NCBI GenBank assembly: GCA_002731275.1
Contig: PCBK01000166.1
Span: 1 to 48,970 of the forward strand
Reading direction: 5' to 3'
DNA from: Deltaproteobacteria bacterium
Lineage (GTDB): Bacteria > Myxococcota_C > UBA6777
Length of the DNA stretch: 48,970 nt
Shown: in pieces, positions 25,442-35,900 of the stretch
Layout: the number at the start of each line of letters is the position of its first letter
How positions within the stretch are numbered: position 1 is the stretch's first letter
The notes under the pieces: generated by a model
Databases searched by the model: none
What the model was told of the DNA's origin: nothing
The model's input: the letters and a program-made list of their open reading frames with translations, nothing else
Program-made: the position numbers and the translations under genes

Positions 25442-26983
25442 CTAGCCTTCGGCATCTTCAGGGGAAGCAGGGGGGTGTGCGGGGGGATGTTCTTTCCAGC
25501 GGACTGCTGAGGGATCGAGGGAGCGCCCTGCGTCCTCTTCTGGATCTTTTTGCCCCTTGAGGGGTTTCAACTTGGGAGGCTCTTCCCACTTTCCACTTTT
25601 GATCACAGACTGACCAAGCGGTGTAAGTAAAGCCTTTGCGACACTGTCGAGTTTTTCGTTGGAAGTGAGCCACGTCGAAAGTTCACCGAGCATAGGCATG
25701 TCGTAGAGGGACAACCTCGCAGCAACCAACGGTGTCAGTGGTTCGTGTAACAACGCAAAAGGTTCCTTCTCCAACGCTCCTGAGCGCTGAAGTTGCAACA
25801 AGATCCTGTTCCCTTTGCTCAAAAACCATTGGTAGAAGAGCATCTCAGAGCCGTCCGCGAACGACTCAAGGATCTTGTCAGCCGTCCGACCGAGTAGGGA
25901 TTCACCTTTTTGCAAGAGGACATCTTTTGCGAAGGAGGAGACTTTCTGTTGGCTGTCATCGAGCATCTGCTTTCTTGCGAACAGATCGAGCATCCCCCAC
26001 ACCAGCTCTTGCTGGATCCCTGCTTGTTGATAGACATACACGAGCTGATCGACGATCGAGTCAAAGAAGTCATCATCCACGTACTCTTCGTTGGGATCGA
26101 TCTCCGAGAAGCGATGCAGGCAGGTGTAATCGAGATCGTACTGTGTCAACATCCTCAGGACAGCGACACCAGTGTCTTCGAGTCGGCTCTCCATCTCAAA
26201 GTGCAGCTCATCACCAAAGGTTTGGATCGCAGGCAGTGGCAACTCTTGCAAAAACTGAAGCCCCACAGAGAGCACGGACTCACCTGTCATCTGGCGAATC
26301 GCCTCGTGTCCAAGCTCCGGGCTAGACGTCCCACCAATACCATCTTCGATCGCCTGGATGAGGATCTTGAGTCGCTTGTCAGGGAAACCGTGAAGGCAAC
26401 GTACATCGAACTCGCGAAAGAAGTTCTCGCCAAGATTTTCGAGCATAAAACGCGCCCAGTCTGAGGGGTGGCGTTGGTCGTACTTTCCGCGGATCAGTCG
26501 CCCAATCTTGTGGACGTGTTTGTGTGTCAGGACGTGGTTGATCACGAAGCGACCGAGCGGGATAAAGAAGTCACGCCCCATACGCTGGATCACTTGTTGT
26601 GCAAGAGGCAGTGGATCGATGGCGAGGACTTGATCGAGGATGGACTCACCACACGCGAGCAACACAGCCTTCTTTGGAATGAAAGCGTAGTGCGCCATAC
26701 CGAGCTTTTGAAAACACTCTTCTGCGAGTGGGTCAAAGTCTGTGGGGTTCTTTTTGGCCTGTGGTTTTTGTCCCTTCTTAGGTGGACGACGTTCGGGGAT
26801 CTGCTCCAACAACGTAGCGGGATCGTTGACAAGCGTGATCAACGCGTTCGCACCTGTATGCACGTCTTTGAAGTCGTCTCTACGGATGCGCTCTTTACGT
26901 TGTCCCGTGAGACGTTGAAACCGCTCCTTTGAACGATCTCTCGCTTCGAAATCGTGTCCACCGTAATCTCTGTTGCTCAACAC
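25442..26983 (-). CDS. Uncharacterised alpha-helical protein
   Basis: 513 residues from the GTG at 26983 (AAAGGGG four bases upstream; a TTG directly after is the alternative). I recognise no family. The N-terminus is strongly charged (RDRSKERFQRLTGQRKERIRRDD), followed by a Lys/Pro linker (RRPPKKGQKPQAKK). The body is a helical domain of about 400 residues with regular Leu/Phe spacing, as in repeat solenoids (LGHEAIRQMTGESVLSVGLQFLQELP; acidic EEYVDDDFFDSIVDQLVYVYQQ). The last 45 residues are Pro/Lys/Asp-rich and disordered-looking. No signal peptide or membrane helix, so cytoplasmic. It may be transcribed after the MFS gene, 139 bp upstream. Confidence 0.7.
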   Translation of the reverse strand: MLSNRDYGGHDFEARDRSKERFQRLTGQRKERIRRDDFKDVHTGANALITLVNDPATLLEQIPERRPPKKGQKPQAKKNPTDFDPLAEECFQKLGMAHYAFIPKKAVLLACGESILDQVLAIDPLPLAQQVIQRMGRDFFIPLGRFVINHVLTHKHVHKIGRLIRGKYDQRHPSDWARFMLENLGENFFREFDVRCLHGFPDKRLKILIQAIEDGIGGTSSPELGHEAIRQMTGESVLSVGLQFLQELPLPAIQTFGDELHFEMESRLEDTGVAVLRMLTQYDLDYTCLHRFSEIDPNEEYVDDDFFDSIVDQLVYVYQQAGIQQELVWGMLDLFARKQMLDDSQQKVSSFAKDVLLQKGESLLGRTADKILESFADGSEMLFYQWFLSKGNRILLQLQRSGALEKEPFALLHEPLTPLVAARLSLYDMPMLGELSTWLTSNEKLDSVAKALLTPLGQSVIKSGKWEEPPKLKPLKGQKDPEEDAGRSLDPSAVRWKEHPPAHPPASPEDAEG

Positions 26984-27122
26984 CTATCCCCTTTGCGATC
27001 TGTGACCGCTTGATAAACCTCGCCAAGACCATGAGTTGTATCACAGGATTTGCTCTGGATTCAAGCACGAAAGGAGAGACAAAGTCGCCAAAAGCGCCGA
27101 ACGCTTTGCGCCGAGCACCCAC

Positions 27123-28406
27123 TCAAACAGGTTCCGAAGTCTGCGCCCAACCATAACGCCACCCGCGCAACGCCCAAAGAACGACAGGAATCAGCAAAGT
27201 GCCTCCAATACAAAACACAAGCTGCCTCAACGTCAGCCATTTTTGATCGAAGATCCATCCGTACACAAACGTGGAGAGACTGATCATGACAGTAAAGCTA
27301 GCTTGTTGTGCAGCAAACACACGACCACGCACGATCGACGGCAAGATCTGTTGAAGGCGCACTGTCGAGAAGACCCAGATCGTCGAGCCACCGAGATGGG
27401 CACAGATGATGATCAAACTCGCGATCCAAATGTTCGGCGCAAAGGGCAACAGGAAGTAAAAACAGGCACCACACAAAAAGCCCCACAGGATAGCTTTCTC
27501 CATGGCAGCGGGCTCACTATCAGACAGCCAACGGGAGAGAAACGGACCAAACCCTGTCCCAATCCCCCGCGCGACATACAAGATCGTCACCCCCAACACC
27601 GCGTTGCTCGCGAAGACGTACTTTTGTTCACCGAGCAGCGTGAGGATCAAGGTGATCGCGCCTGCGAGACACCAACCGCTCTTCACCAACATCAGGCTCA
27701 ACACCCTCGGTCGTTGCCAGACATACACGATCCCCTCTTTGATATCGAGCCAACCAAGCCAATCGAGGAGCGATGTGTGGTCTGCCGTCTGCTTTTTCTC
27801 CCAATCAGGCTCACGAAGACGCCACAAGAGCACGATCGCGATAAGATACGAAGCGATGTCCACCCACAAAGCTGGCTGCCAGCCGAGATAGGCTGTAAAC
27901 ACACCACCTGCCGCAGAACCCAACGTGAGCATCGCCGACCACGTCGCAGCGCCCACTGCGTTGGCTGCGGTCAACTCGTTCACAGAGACGACATCGGGCA
28001 ACATCGCGCTGCGTGCAGGCTCATAAAACGACGCCGCCGCTGATTGCATGATCACGAGCACATACAACACAGGGATACTCGGAAACCACACAAGAAACAG
28101 CATCCCAAGCACGATCAAGGCTCTGATACCGTTGCTCCAAATCATGATCGACTTACGCGAGAATCGATCCGCGATCACACCTGCGATCGGTGCGACTGAG
28201 ACTTGGGGGAGTGTCTTCAAAATTAAGATCCAACCAAAATCCCCTGCAGAGTTCCCTCCCATCGAACGAAGCAACGCCAGGATGGCGAGCATGTTGAACC
28301 AATCCCCAAATAAACTCACCAGACGTGCAAAATACAAAGAACGAAATTCACGATTCGAAAAGAGCTCGCGGTAGGTTACCGGGCGATAATCTTCATCCTC
28401 TTTCAT
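27123..28406 (-). CDS. MFS transporter, drug/siderophore-exporter-like
   Basis: 427 residues from the ATG at 28406. About twelve hydrophobic helices, with the MFS signature between helices 2 and 3 (GVIADRFSRKSIM) and a typical N-terminal helix carrying RLVSLFGDWFNMLAI. The type resembles the MFS_3 group (EntS- or macrolide-efflux-like exporters with 10-12 helices). It would move a small molecule out across the inner membrane using the proton gradient; substrate unknown. The start codon shares its A with the TGA stop of the upstream DUF2804 gene (TGATG), so the two are translationally coupled. Confidence 0.88.
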   Translation of the reverse strand: MKEDEDYRPVTYRELFSNREFRSLYFARLVSLFGDWFNMLAILALLRSMGGNSAGDFGWILILKTLPQVSVAPIAGVIADRFSRKSIMIWSNGIRALIVLGMLFLVWFPSIPVLYVLVIMQSAAASFYEPARSAMLPDVVSVNELTAANAVGAATWSAMLTLGSAAGGVFTAYLGWQPALWVDIASYLIAIVLLWRLREPDWEKKQTADHTSLLDWLGWLDIKEGIVYVWQRPRVLSLMLVKSGWCLAGAITLILTLLGEQKYVFASNAVLGVTILYVARGIGTGFGPFLSRWLSDSEPAAMEKAILWGFLCGACFYFLLPFAPNIWIASLIIICAHLGGSTIWVFSTVRLQQILPSIVRGRVFAAQQASFTVMISLSTFVYGWIFDQKWLTLRQLVFCIGGTLLIPVVLWALRGWRYGWAQTSEPV

Positions 28407-29449
28407 CAAACCCTCAAATAAAAATCTTCACACATACCAAAGAATTGCTCGATCTCATGGGTACGACCTTCGTCGTCCTTGATCCAGCCAGAGAATGTCC
28501 CATAAGGTCCACGATATCGACTCCTCAGAACAAGCGCTTGGACATCGACAAACCGAAAGACCTCCGGCTGAAAGGTCAATGACACACGGCCTTCTTCATC
28601 GTTGATCTGCCATGTCTCGGAGACTTTTGTCGAGACCCCCTCGAAACGCACAGGAGGCAAGAGGTGCAGCTTTCCGTCGACCCACAGGCCATTTTCGTTA
28701 TAAGCGCGCTGATCGCGTACTTGGTTGTTGGTCAGGTTGAAGCCGAGCAATGTCCCATCATCCCTGTAGCCACCAGCCGTCGCCCAGTACCACTTCATCA
28801 CATAGGGATAGTACCCCTTATGGATATCGACCAATCCGTACGCATCACCCGGTGCAAAAGACACCTCCTCATCTCCCACACGGAGCGTCCCTTTGGCCGT
28901 GGCGATACACTTATGAGAGTACAAGGCTCTCCCCTTGCCAAGGGGGAGGCAGACGATCATCGGCTCGTTCTTCTCTAACGGCTCAAAGCACGTAAATTGG
29001 CCTTTGACCGCAGGGAGCGTCTTGGTCGCAGCGATCGAAAAAGAGATATGATGTGCGCCTTCGTTGAGGTGGTTATGAATCTCGACGACAAACCCGCGAC
29101 CACGGTAAGAGGCTCTGTCATCCCATAGCTCACTTGGGAGCTTCATCGCCCCAGGTAGTACTTTGCGCTCATAAAACAGAGGTTCACCACGTCGACGGTC
29201 ATAAACGCAGACTTGTGCGAGCGCCAAGAGTTTGGCGTTAAACAGCGCGAGGCTGATGTAGATATCATCGTTGACGAGGGCAAAATGCTGCCACTCTTTC
29301 AATCGCATATTTCGTATCAAACGAGGGAAGACATCCGCATCAAGTGGATTGATACGTCGGAACGGTTGGCGGAAGGTTCCATAATGAAAGGAACCCTTTT
29401 CAACCAACGCGTCGGGTGTTTCCAACCAGGGACGGGTGAATGCAGTCAT
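28406..29449 (-). CDS. DUF2804 family protein
   Basis: 347 residues. The ATG at 29449 has GAGGAG five bases upstream. The sequence matches what I know of DUF2804: aromatic beta-rich segments, the KWYWATAGGYRDDGTLLGFN block, and HISFSIAATKT and GQFTCFEPLEKNEPM segments. The family is widespread but uncharacterised; its shape suggests a two-lobed beta-sandwich or lipocalin-like hydrophobic-ligand or carbohydrate-handling protein. There is no signal peptide. The stop codon overlaps the start of the MFS exporter gene by one base, which suggests a shared job (for example making or sensing what is exported), but this is inference. Confidence 0.8.
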   Translation of the reverse strand: MTAFTRPWLETPDALVEKGSFHYGTFRQPFRRINPLDADVFPRLIRNMRLKEWQHFALVNDDIYISLALFNAKLLALAQVCVYDRRRGEPLFYERKVLPGAMKLPSELWDDRASYRGRGFVVEIHNHLNEGAHHISFSIAATKTLPAVKGQFTCFEPLEKNEPMIVCLPLGKGRALYSHKCIATAKGTLRVGDEEVSFAPGDAYGLVDIHKGYYPYVMKWYWATAGGYRDDGTLLGFNLTNNQVRDQRAYNENGLWVDGKLHLLPPVRFEGVSTKVSETWQINDEEGRVSLTFQPEVFRFVDVQALVLRSRYRGPYGTFSGWIKDDEGRTHEIEQFFGMCEDFYLRV

Positions 29450-29609
29450 AACATCTCCTCTTGGTGTGTGCTTTGGCAAGCAGAGTAGAGGGCTGGTAGC
29501 TCATAGGCATGATAGGGATTTGAGAGGAAAGTCGAAAGGAATTTCGTAGGCACACGACAAGGAAAGACAAAAAGACCCTCCTCACACAACTCTCAAACAC
29601 AAAAGATGC

Positions 29610-30920
29610 TCAGGAACCAAAGAGCACCTGTTCGTACTCAAGTCGCCAGTGCCCCAGGACTTCTTGTGCGAGATGTTTGCGGATCTCTTGGAAGGTCAAC
29701 CAGACGTGCTCCATTTGTTCACGGATCATAGGCTGCTTGGAGGTCACAAAAGGTTCTAGTTCAGCGCAAGCGAACTTTGCCAGCTCATCGATCTGGTCGA
29801 GTAGCTCTTGGTGCACAGGTTGGAGCATCTGAAGGCGTTGCAGAGCAGGGACACCTTCGAGGATCGCGTTGGCGATGTCCTGGAGCTTTTGTCCAACCTC
29901 AAGCAAAAAGTCTTCATCGATGATCCAGCAAAGATCCTGGAGCTGTCCTTTGAGGACGTCGAGCAAGACCTCCATGATCAAAGGATCGTCGTCACCGAGC
30001 TTTCGCAAGGACATGGCTGACGCGCTCTTGACCTGCTCATCGGGGCTGTGCAGCTCACGCCGCAGCCCGTGTAACACGGAAGGCGCGTTGCAGCCAATCT
30101 CTCCGAGAGCATGCGCAGATTTTGTCTGTAACCAGGGGGGTTCACGTCGCAGAACACACAACAAACCAGGGATCGCTTCTTGCGCGTGCGTCCCCATACG
30201 CCCGAGAGAAGTGACTGCAGCTTCGCGGATCAAACGTCTAAACTCACGCCCAGGCGCGTTTTTTTTGGGAAAGATCTGAAAATCTTCGGAGAGATCTGGC
30301 AGAGAGACGGCTTTCTCGATGGCGTGAAAATGACGCAAAAATTTGGAGTCACGTCGCCTCGCAAAGACCGTCTGTAACTCCAACGCGTCGATCAACAGTG
30401 GGACCGCAGAACGTGCACGCTCACCAAAGTGTCCGAGCGCGATCGCCGCACAAACACGAAGCCCAACATAGGGAGATGTAGAGAGCCAATCACATAACAA
30501 TGGGACGATCTCTTGTGCGCGCACCCCAAAGTACCCAAGCGCGATCGCCGCGTATCCCCTCGCTTCGAGAGAGTCATCCAACCTCATACGCCGAAAGAGC
30601 ATCGAGACCACACGATCTTCGTCAAAGCGCAACCGACCCAACACCAACATCGCCTCAAAATGAAGCGGTGTCGCCCCACTCATCGAAACTTGTAAGAGGA
30701 TATCACAGATCTCATGACGTGCCTGCTCATCCTGCTGCGCGATCTCCCTCAAACGCGCGATCGCACGAATCTGCTCGTCTTTTGTTCGACACAAATCCCC
30801 TACGCAATGGAGAAGAGATCGATGTTCATACAACATGACACGCTCGCTCCCAGACGATGTCTGCGCTTGGACAAAAAAGAACACAGCAACAATCAGTTGC
30901 CCTCCTTCAATCCTATTCAT
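29610..30920 (-). CDS. HEAT-repeat protein
   Basis: Up to 436 residues from the ATG at 30920; an internal ATG at 30836 (MLYEHRSLLHCVG) starts directly at the repeat domain. Neither has a strong ribosome site, so the start is unsettled. The body is HEAT-type helical repeats (YAAIALGYFGVRAQEIVPLL, CAAIALGHFGERARSAVPLL, AAVTSLGRMGTHAQEAIPGL, KSAHALGEIG, SASAMSLRKLGDD). This makes a curved scaffold for protein-protein contacts, sometimes tied to phycobilin-lyase-like or regulatory roles. The C-terminal 110 residues are helical and may form a coiled coil. Residues 8-20 of the long form are hydrophobic (LIVAVFFFVQAQ) and could be a weak signal. Partner unknown. It diverges from the PG-binding paralog 1 gene. 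Confidence 0.75.
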   Translation of the reverse strand: MNRIEGGQLIVAVFFFVQAQTSSGSERVMLYEHRSLLHCVGDLCRTKDEQIRAIARLREIAQQDEQARHEICDILLQVSMSGATPLHFEAMLVLGRLRFDEDRVVSMLFRRMRLDDSLEARGYAAIALGYFGVRAQEIVPLLCDWLSTSPYVGLRVCAAIALGHFGERARSAVPLLIDALELQTVFARRRDSKFLRHFHAIEKAVSLPDLSEDFQIFPKKNAPGREFRRLIREAAVTSLGRMGTHAQEAIPGLLCVLRREPPWLQTKSAHALGEIGCNAPSVLHGLRRELHSPDEQVKSASAMSLRKLGDDDPLIMEVLLDVLKGQLQDLCWIIDEDFLLEVGQKLQDIANAILEGVPALQRLQMLQPVHQELLDQIDELAKFACAELEPFVTSKQPMIREQMEHVWLTFQEIRKHLAQEVLGHWRLEYEQVLFGS

Positions 30921-31269
30921 TTCAACAGTGTAGTCAACTCACACCACAAGAAGTTCCACTTTTTTCGGTTACTCCAACAAGCACGCCCGTCACCCCCCAA
31001 GCAGTGTAATAAAAATTAACACAAACAAAACAAGCACATAAAACACAAACATTTCAACAAAACACACACAACGTGATTTTATGACAATTTTTTAAATCTA
31101 TAAAATCAAACACTTGTGATTTTTTATTTCAAAAAGACGAAACTTATGTTAGGGTGTTGCCGAAACAAAGACACAGCGGTGAAACAACGCACCCAAAAGA
31201 GATCGACAGCGAATATGCTGTTGGGATAAAGAGTCCCACATATCCACTAATCGCAAATGAGGAAAGAAG
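30921..31269. promoter_or_regulatory. AT-rich divergent intergenic region with repeated TGATTTT half-sites
   Basis: 349 bp between the HEAT gene (minus) and PG-binding paralog 1 (plus). It holds an inverted repeat TGATTTTAT (31074-31082)/ATAAAATCA (31100-31108) and a third half-site TGATTTT (31117-31123) that pairs with the same right arm. TATGTT at 31145-31150 is a possible -10. No gene is seen. This could be a regulator-binding region for paralog 1. Confidence 0.35.
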
Positions 31270-32667
31270 ATGACAAATATCAACAGAACTGGACGTAGCA
31301 GTTGGTCAAATGTCCCCACTTCACCAAATGATGCACCTGCGGACAACAGCAACAACACCCCAGCTCCAGATTCATCATTTTCATCCAATAACGCTGGCTG
31401 GTCTCGTATGAGCCGCTCCTCCACAAATGTCGCGCCCCGCCTTCGTTCAGACGTCGCAAACGGTAAATTCATCCGCCGCGGCGAAAAGGGTGAGTGTGCA
31501 CGAGAGCTACAACAATTACTCGTACGCAATGGCATCAACGTCACAGTTGACGGAGACTTTGGTCCCGGAACAGAGAGAGCGTTGAAGCAATTTCAGGCCT
31601 CCAAAGGGATGCAAGCCGATGGTATTGTCGGCCCCAAGACCCTCGAAGCGCTGCTCGGCAACAACACAACGACGCCTGTTGACAACGGAAATAACGGCAC
31701 AACGACTCCTGTTGACAACGGAAATAACGGCACAAACGCAGCCAATTACCCAGCGCTTGCCTCCGCCCTCGATAACGGCAAGACGTTGCGCAGAGGCCAA
31801 AAAAGTGAAGCCATTCGCGAAATGCAAACGCTCTTGGGGATCACAGCAGATGGAGACTTTGGACCCGGGACGATGCGTGCTGTTCGCGCATTCCAAGCAG
31901 CAAATGGATTGACCGCAGACGGTATCGCCGGTCGTAACACGTTGCGCGCCCTTCTCGGTGGCGGTGGTAGCGTCAATAACAGCGATCCAGTCGATGTCGG
32001 CGACTTTGCACCAAGCAAAGGTCGTGCCGCAGGACGCTTCTCAACCAGCCGTTCTGCTCGTGAAGAACAAGCCATGGCCCTGTTGAAGGCCAACAACTAC
32101 ACACCACGTGAAGGCGAAGTCATCGCGATCCAAATCGACCAAGACCCACCTCCAGGGAGCGCCTCCGGCTCCGCAAAGTACAGCTACCTGCGCAAATACA
32201 CAGGTCAAACAGCGGTCTTCAAATACCAAAATGGTCGCCTCGTTGAGCAGCTCGAACCACAACGTTCAGCCTCTCACCCTGGTCAAAAATCCTCTGGACT
32301 CTCCCCTGACGTGACAGGTGACGGACGTGGTGACGTCGCACACCTGCCCGCAGGTATCTACAATTACTATACCCGCCCCAACTATCGCGGTCGCTTCAAC
32401 CCCACAAACGACTTCCAAGGGTATCGCGATAAAAACCAGGACGGCACGATCAGTGGCAGCGAGAAAGATCGCAAACACACCATCACCGCCATTCAGATCC
32501 ACAAAGGCAACAGCAGCAGCCCCTCCAGTATCGGCTGTCAAACCATGCCCCCCACAGATTACAACAAATTCAGCTCTGCTGTTCGTCGCGCGGCGAGCGG
32601 GCAAAGCAAATTCACCTACCTCCTCGTGCGTCGTCCCAACGACACATACGGTGAAAACGCAATCTAA
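31270..32667 (+). CDS. PG-binding / YkuD-like protein, paralog 1
   Basis: 465 residues. The ATG at 31270 is preceded by GAGGAAAG. N-terminus MTNINRTGRS (paralog 3 begins MTNIKRADRT), then a Ser/Asn-rich stretch. Two peptidoglycan-binding type 1 domains: about 65-128 (RRGEKGECARELQQLL..VDGDFGPGTERALKQFQ) and 165-230 (RRGQKSEAIREMQTLL..ADGDFGPGTMRAVRAFQ). The C-terminal domain (about 245-465) contains AIQIH, then SSIGCQTMPP, like the H...S-x-G-C active-site pattern of YkuD L,D-transpeptidases though without the full motif; an EF-hand-like loop DKNQDGTISGSE precedes the His. Known YkuD enzymes cross-link or cleave wall peptides through that Cys. There is no signal peptide, so export must use another route or lysis. 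Two more copies lie downstream. Confidence 0.8.
   Translation: MTNINRTGRSSWSNVPTSPNDAPADNSNNTPAPDSSFSSNNAGWSRMSRSSTNVAPRLRSDVANGKFIRRGEKGECARELQQLLVRNGINVTVDGDFGPGTERALKQFQASKGMQADGIVGPKTLEALLGNNTTTPVDNGNNGTTTPVDNGNNGTNAANYPALASALDNGKTLRRGQKSEAIREMQTLLGITADGDFGPGTMRAVRAFQAANGLTADGIAGRNTLRALLGGGGSVNNSDPVDVGDFAPSKGRAAGRFSTSRSAREEQAMALLKANNYTPREGEVIAIQIDQDPPPGSASGSAKYSYLRKYTGQTAVFKYQNGRLVEQLEPQRSASHPGQKSSGLSPDVTGDGRGDVAHLPAGIYNYYTRPNYRGRFNPTNDFQGYRDKNQDGTISGSEKDRKHTITAIQIHKGNSSSPSSIGCQTMPPTDYNKFSSAVRRAASGQSKFTYLLVRRPNDTYGENAI
31665..31730 (+). repeat. 33-bp tandem repeat in the inter-domain linker of paralog 1
   Basis: Units 31665-31697 and 31698-31730 differ at one base and code for the TTPVDNGNNG linker twice. 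Recent in-frame duplication between the two PG-binding domains. Confidence 0.85.
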
Positions 32668-32972
32668 TCCGAGCTGCTCGGAGAGATACATCTGGCTCCT
32701 TTTGTCAATCTACTCGATTGCACGAGTCAGCGACTTCACGGAAATATTAAAATAAAAACCCTCAGGGTCCACACGAATCTCCACATTGTCTCTTTCCCAA
32801 ACACGATGTGTTGTGCGACGCTGCAGGGTTTTTCTATATCTCCCCCCGAACTTTCCCATGCCTCCACCCGTACTCCCCACAACACAAGACACACCCATCA
32901 CAAAGAGGAAGTGTTTCCCGCCTGTCAAATGACTCGCCACGCTCCCCACCAGAGATGATAAAGGATCTGATC
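32668..32972. other. Intergenic region before the RNA-repair gene
   Basis: 305 bp. An open frame runs through it in phase with the RNA-repair gene but has no ribosome site or credible start. A minus-strand frame (32710-32949) is also open but unsupported. I see no terminator or clear promoter; AT-rich at 32735-32760. Confidence 0.4.
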
Positions 32973-35900
32973 ATGAGCAAGAAAACGCACACCAAGCTTC
33001 GCACCAGTCGAGAGGTTATCTACCAAATTATCTGGGATGAACGTCTCCACACACATGAATACTCCATCGAATATGAAGAGCGCTTCTCTGGCATGAGAGA
33101 GATCCCAGTCGTCGACTTTGAACCTGACGGCGAGATCCCCTGGCACCGGATCTGGCGGATCAAACAGGGGGGCACGATCGTGTGGGACCGCAAAGCACGT
33201 ATCGATAGGATAGGACAAAGCCAGCACAACACCCCCACACACTCCACAAAGTCCGTCACCAAGCCCCCAAAACGGCGGGTCTCAACCAAGACCAAACAAC
33301 ACACACCAGCACACCAAGCGCCCTTCCTACCACAGCCCACCTATCAATTTGACCCCATACACAAACAGTGGCAGCCCCTGTCTTCCACGGAGAGCCGCAC
33401 CAGCATCCCGGCGCCCTCCTCTCTGCGTATTGTCAGCTTCAACGTCTTGATGGACCCAGAAGCCTGTTACCACACCCCCACGCGGCAGCTCCACCTCTTC
33501 AACACTCTCAAAGAGGCACAAGCCGACATCATCGCGCTACAAGAAGTCACCCCGACATTCTTGCAAACGCTGCTCACACAAGAGTGGGTACGTGGACAAT
33601 ATTATTGTTCCGATGAACCGGAAGGAACACAGCTCACACCGTATGGACAGATCATCCTGAGCCGCTACCCCGTCGCGTTTGAGCGACAAGAATCCAACTC
33701 TCCCAAACGCATTCTTTGTGGTGAATGGCACACCAAAGAAGGAGCGATCGAGATTGCGGTCGTCCACCTCACGAGCAATCGCGCGAAGCAACCGGCCAAA
33801 AAGAGATACCTTCAACTCGATCATCTGCTCGAAGAACTCGAACGACACAGCGACGTCAAGACACGGATCATTCTGGGTGATTTCAACATCATGAGTGAGC
33901 AAAGTGACCCCGACAGCATCGAACGATTCATGCTCGAAGGCTACGAAGATGTCTGGCACACCCTGCATCCAAAAGACAGCGGTGAGACCTTCGATCCGAC
34001 GCGCAATGCGCTCGCAAAACAAACCAGTACAACAGGTCAAAAAGCACGATACGATCGTATCTACGTCAACAGCGAAGCCTATCATCCCCACACCTGCACA
34101 CGCCTCGGCATGGCTCCAATTCCACACAAAGAAAAGCTCTATTTATCCGATCACTATGGGCTCCTCTGTCAAATTGAGGCAAGCACAGAGACGAGCACGT
34201 CCTTCTCGGAGATCCCACCCACCCTCAAAACGGCGGTCGCGCTTATTCCACCAGAGTCCGTCTGGGAACCCATCCAGGCGCTGCGCGCGCAATACGACAG
34301 GCGCTTCACGCGCTGGATGCCTCATATCACTGTGTTCTTCCAATTTGTCCCAGAAGAACACTTTGACGACATCGCGCTCGCACTCCAACAACTCCTCGAA
34401 GAGACCGGTCCTTTCGAGATAATGTTCAAAGAATTTCGCAGCTTTCAGCACGCCAAACAACACACGATCTGGCTCCACCCAGAGATCCATCCACCCGATC
34501 GTCTCAAGGATTTTCACGCCGCGTTGCTCAAGATCTTCCCCCAATGTAAAGAGCGGATCGCAGGTCGTGAAGAGTGGCATCCACACCTCTCGATCGGACA
34601 GGTCAGCGCGAGTAAAGCCCCTGCTGTTCTGCGCGCACTTCAACAATCATGGCAACCTATCCACTGTACGATCGACACACTCAGCCTTATCCGACGGGAA
34701 AAAGACGCGCCTGCCTCCGTCCATACTCAACTTCCCCTTCAACCAACACCTTCGGGACACTCTTCGAAACATCAGGTGGTCAAGCTCCCACAAACATTAC
34801 AAGAGGTCCTTCAACAACACACCCTCTACACCACAGAAGACACGAGCAAACAGACACTGCTCGCCCAAACACATGCCTGTGTCGCGTCCTGGAATGAGCA
34901 ACACACAAGCACCCCTCTACAGGCTTACTCTATCGGTTCAACCGGCTTACAAGTCGCGCTACCACAGAGTGATGTTGATGTGTTGTTGTGTTGTTCGAAG
35001 CTCACAAAGCCCAAAGAGGTCTTTCAGGCGATAGGATCGGCATTGCGAGGGCATACACAAGAACTGGTCGAGCGCAGTGTTGTCGACGCCCAGATCCCCG
35101 TGTACAAAGCCTACTTCGAAGGAACAACACTCGACATTCAACTCGCTCATCTCCCACAGCAATGGCGTGAAACAGCCCCTGAGAGCTGGCGTACACTGGA
35201 TATCACAGCGCTGACACCTTCGCAGCGTTTGATGGTACAGAGCCTCATGGATCAACACACCCTACGAACCTATCTCGACGAACAAAACGCACGTCCGCTA
35301 CTTTACCTCCTCAAGGCATGGGCGCGCCGACATCAGCTCGACAAACAGGCGTGGGGAGGGATCGGCGGGATCGCCTGGGCGATCCTCGCCGTCGCCGCCC
35401 ACAGAGCATGTCAGCTCTCTCCAGAGATGCCACTCCTTCAGCAAGTAAAGAAGACGTTCGGCTGGCTCGCAGGTGACGCCCTCAAAGCAGGCATCTCACT
35501 CGAAGGTATCCCAGAAGAGACTTCATCAGCGATCGCGATCTGGACCCCCACAGCCCCCTACGTCAACAGCACACGACAGGTCACACACAACACCGCCAAA
35601 CAACTCAAAAGAGCCTTCACATCAGCTCACCAGATCGGAGAAAAGGAGAGCTCAGAGCAAAACTACTGGACCGCTCTGTTCACAGACCTCCCAACATTAC
35701 AAGGTGACATCACTGTCACGCTCACGCTCGACACAGCCTCAGCACTCGCACAACACAACACCATCGGTGCGCTCGAAAAACGCGCGCTCTCCTGGCTCAA
35801 TACGCTCGAAACAACTGCACACATCGAATGCCAATCCCTGCACTTCACCACTCACCCAATGTGGTCCGTACAGATGACGTTTATCAACACACATCCAAGC

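Noticed and set aside
32710-32949. Minus-strand 79-residue frame upstream of the RNA-repair gene
   Set aside because: Part of it (VEIRVDPEGFYFNISVKS) looks protein-like, but no start with a well-spaced ribosome site exists and no family is recognised.
32808-32972. Longer N-terminus for the RNA-repair protein
   Set aside because: The added residues have no domain character; AAAGGA is correctly spaced before the ATG at 32973 and the MJ1316 domain starts a few residues later.
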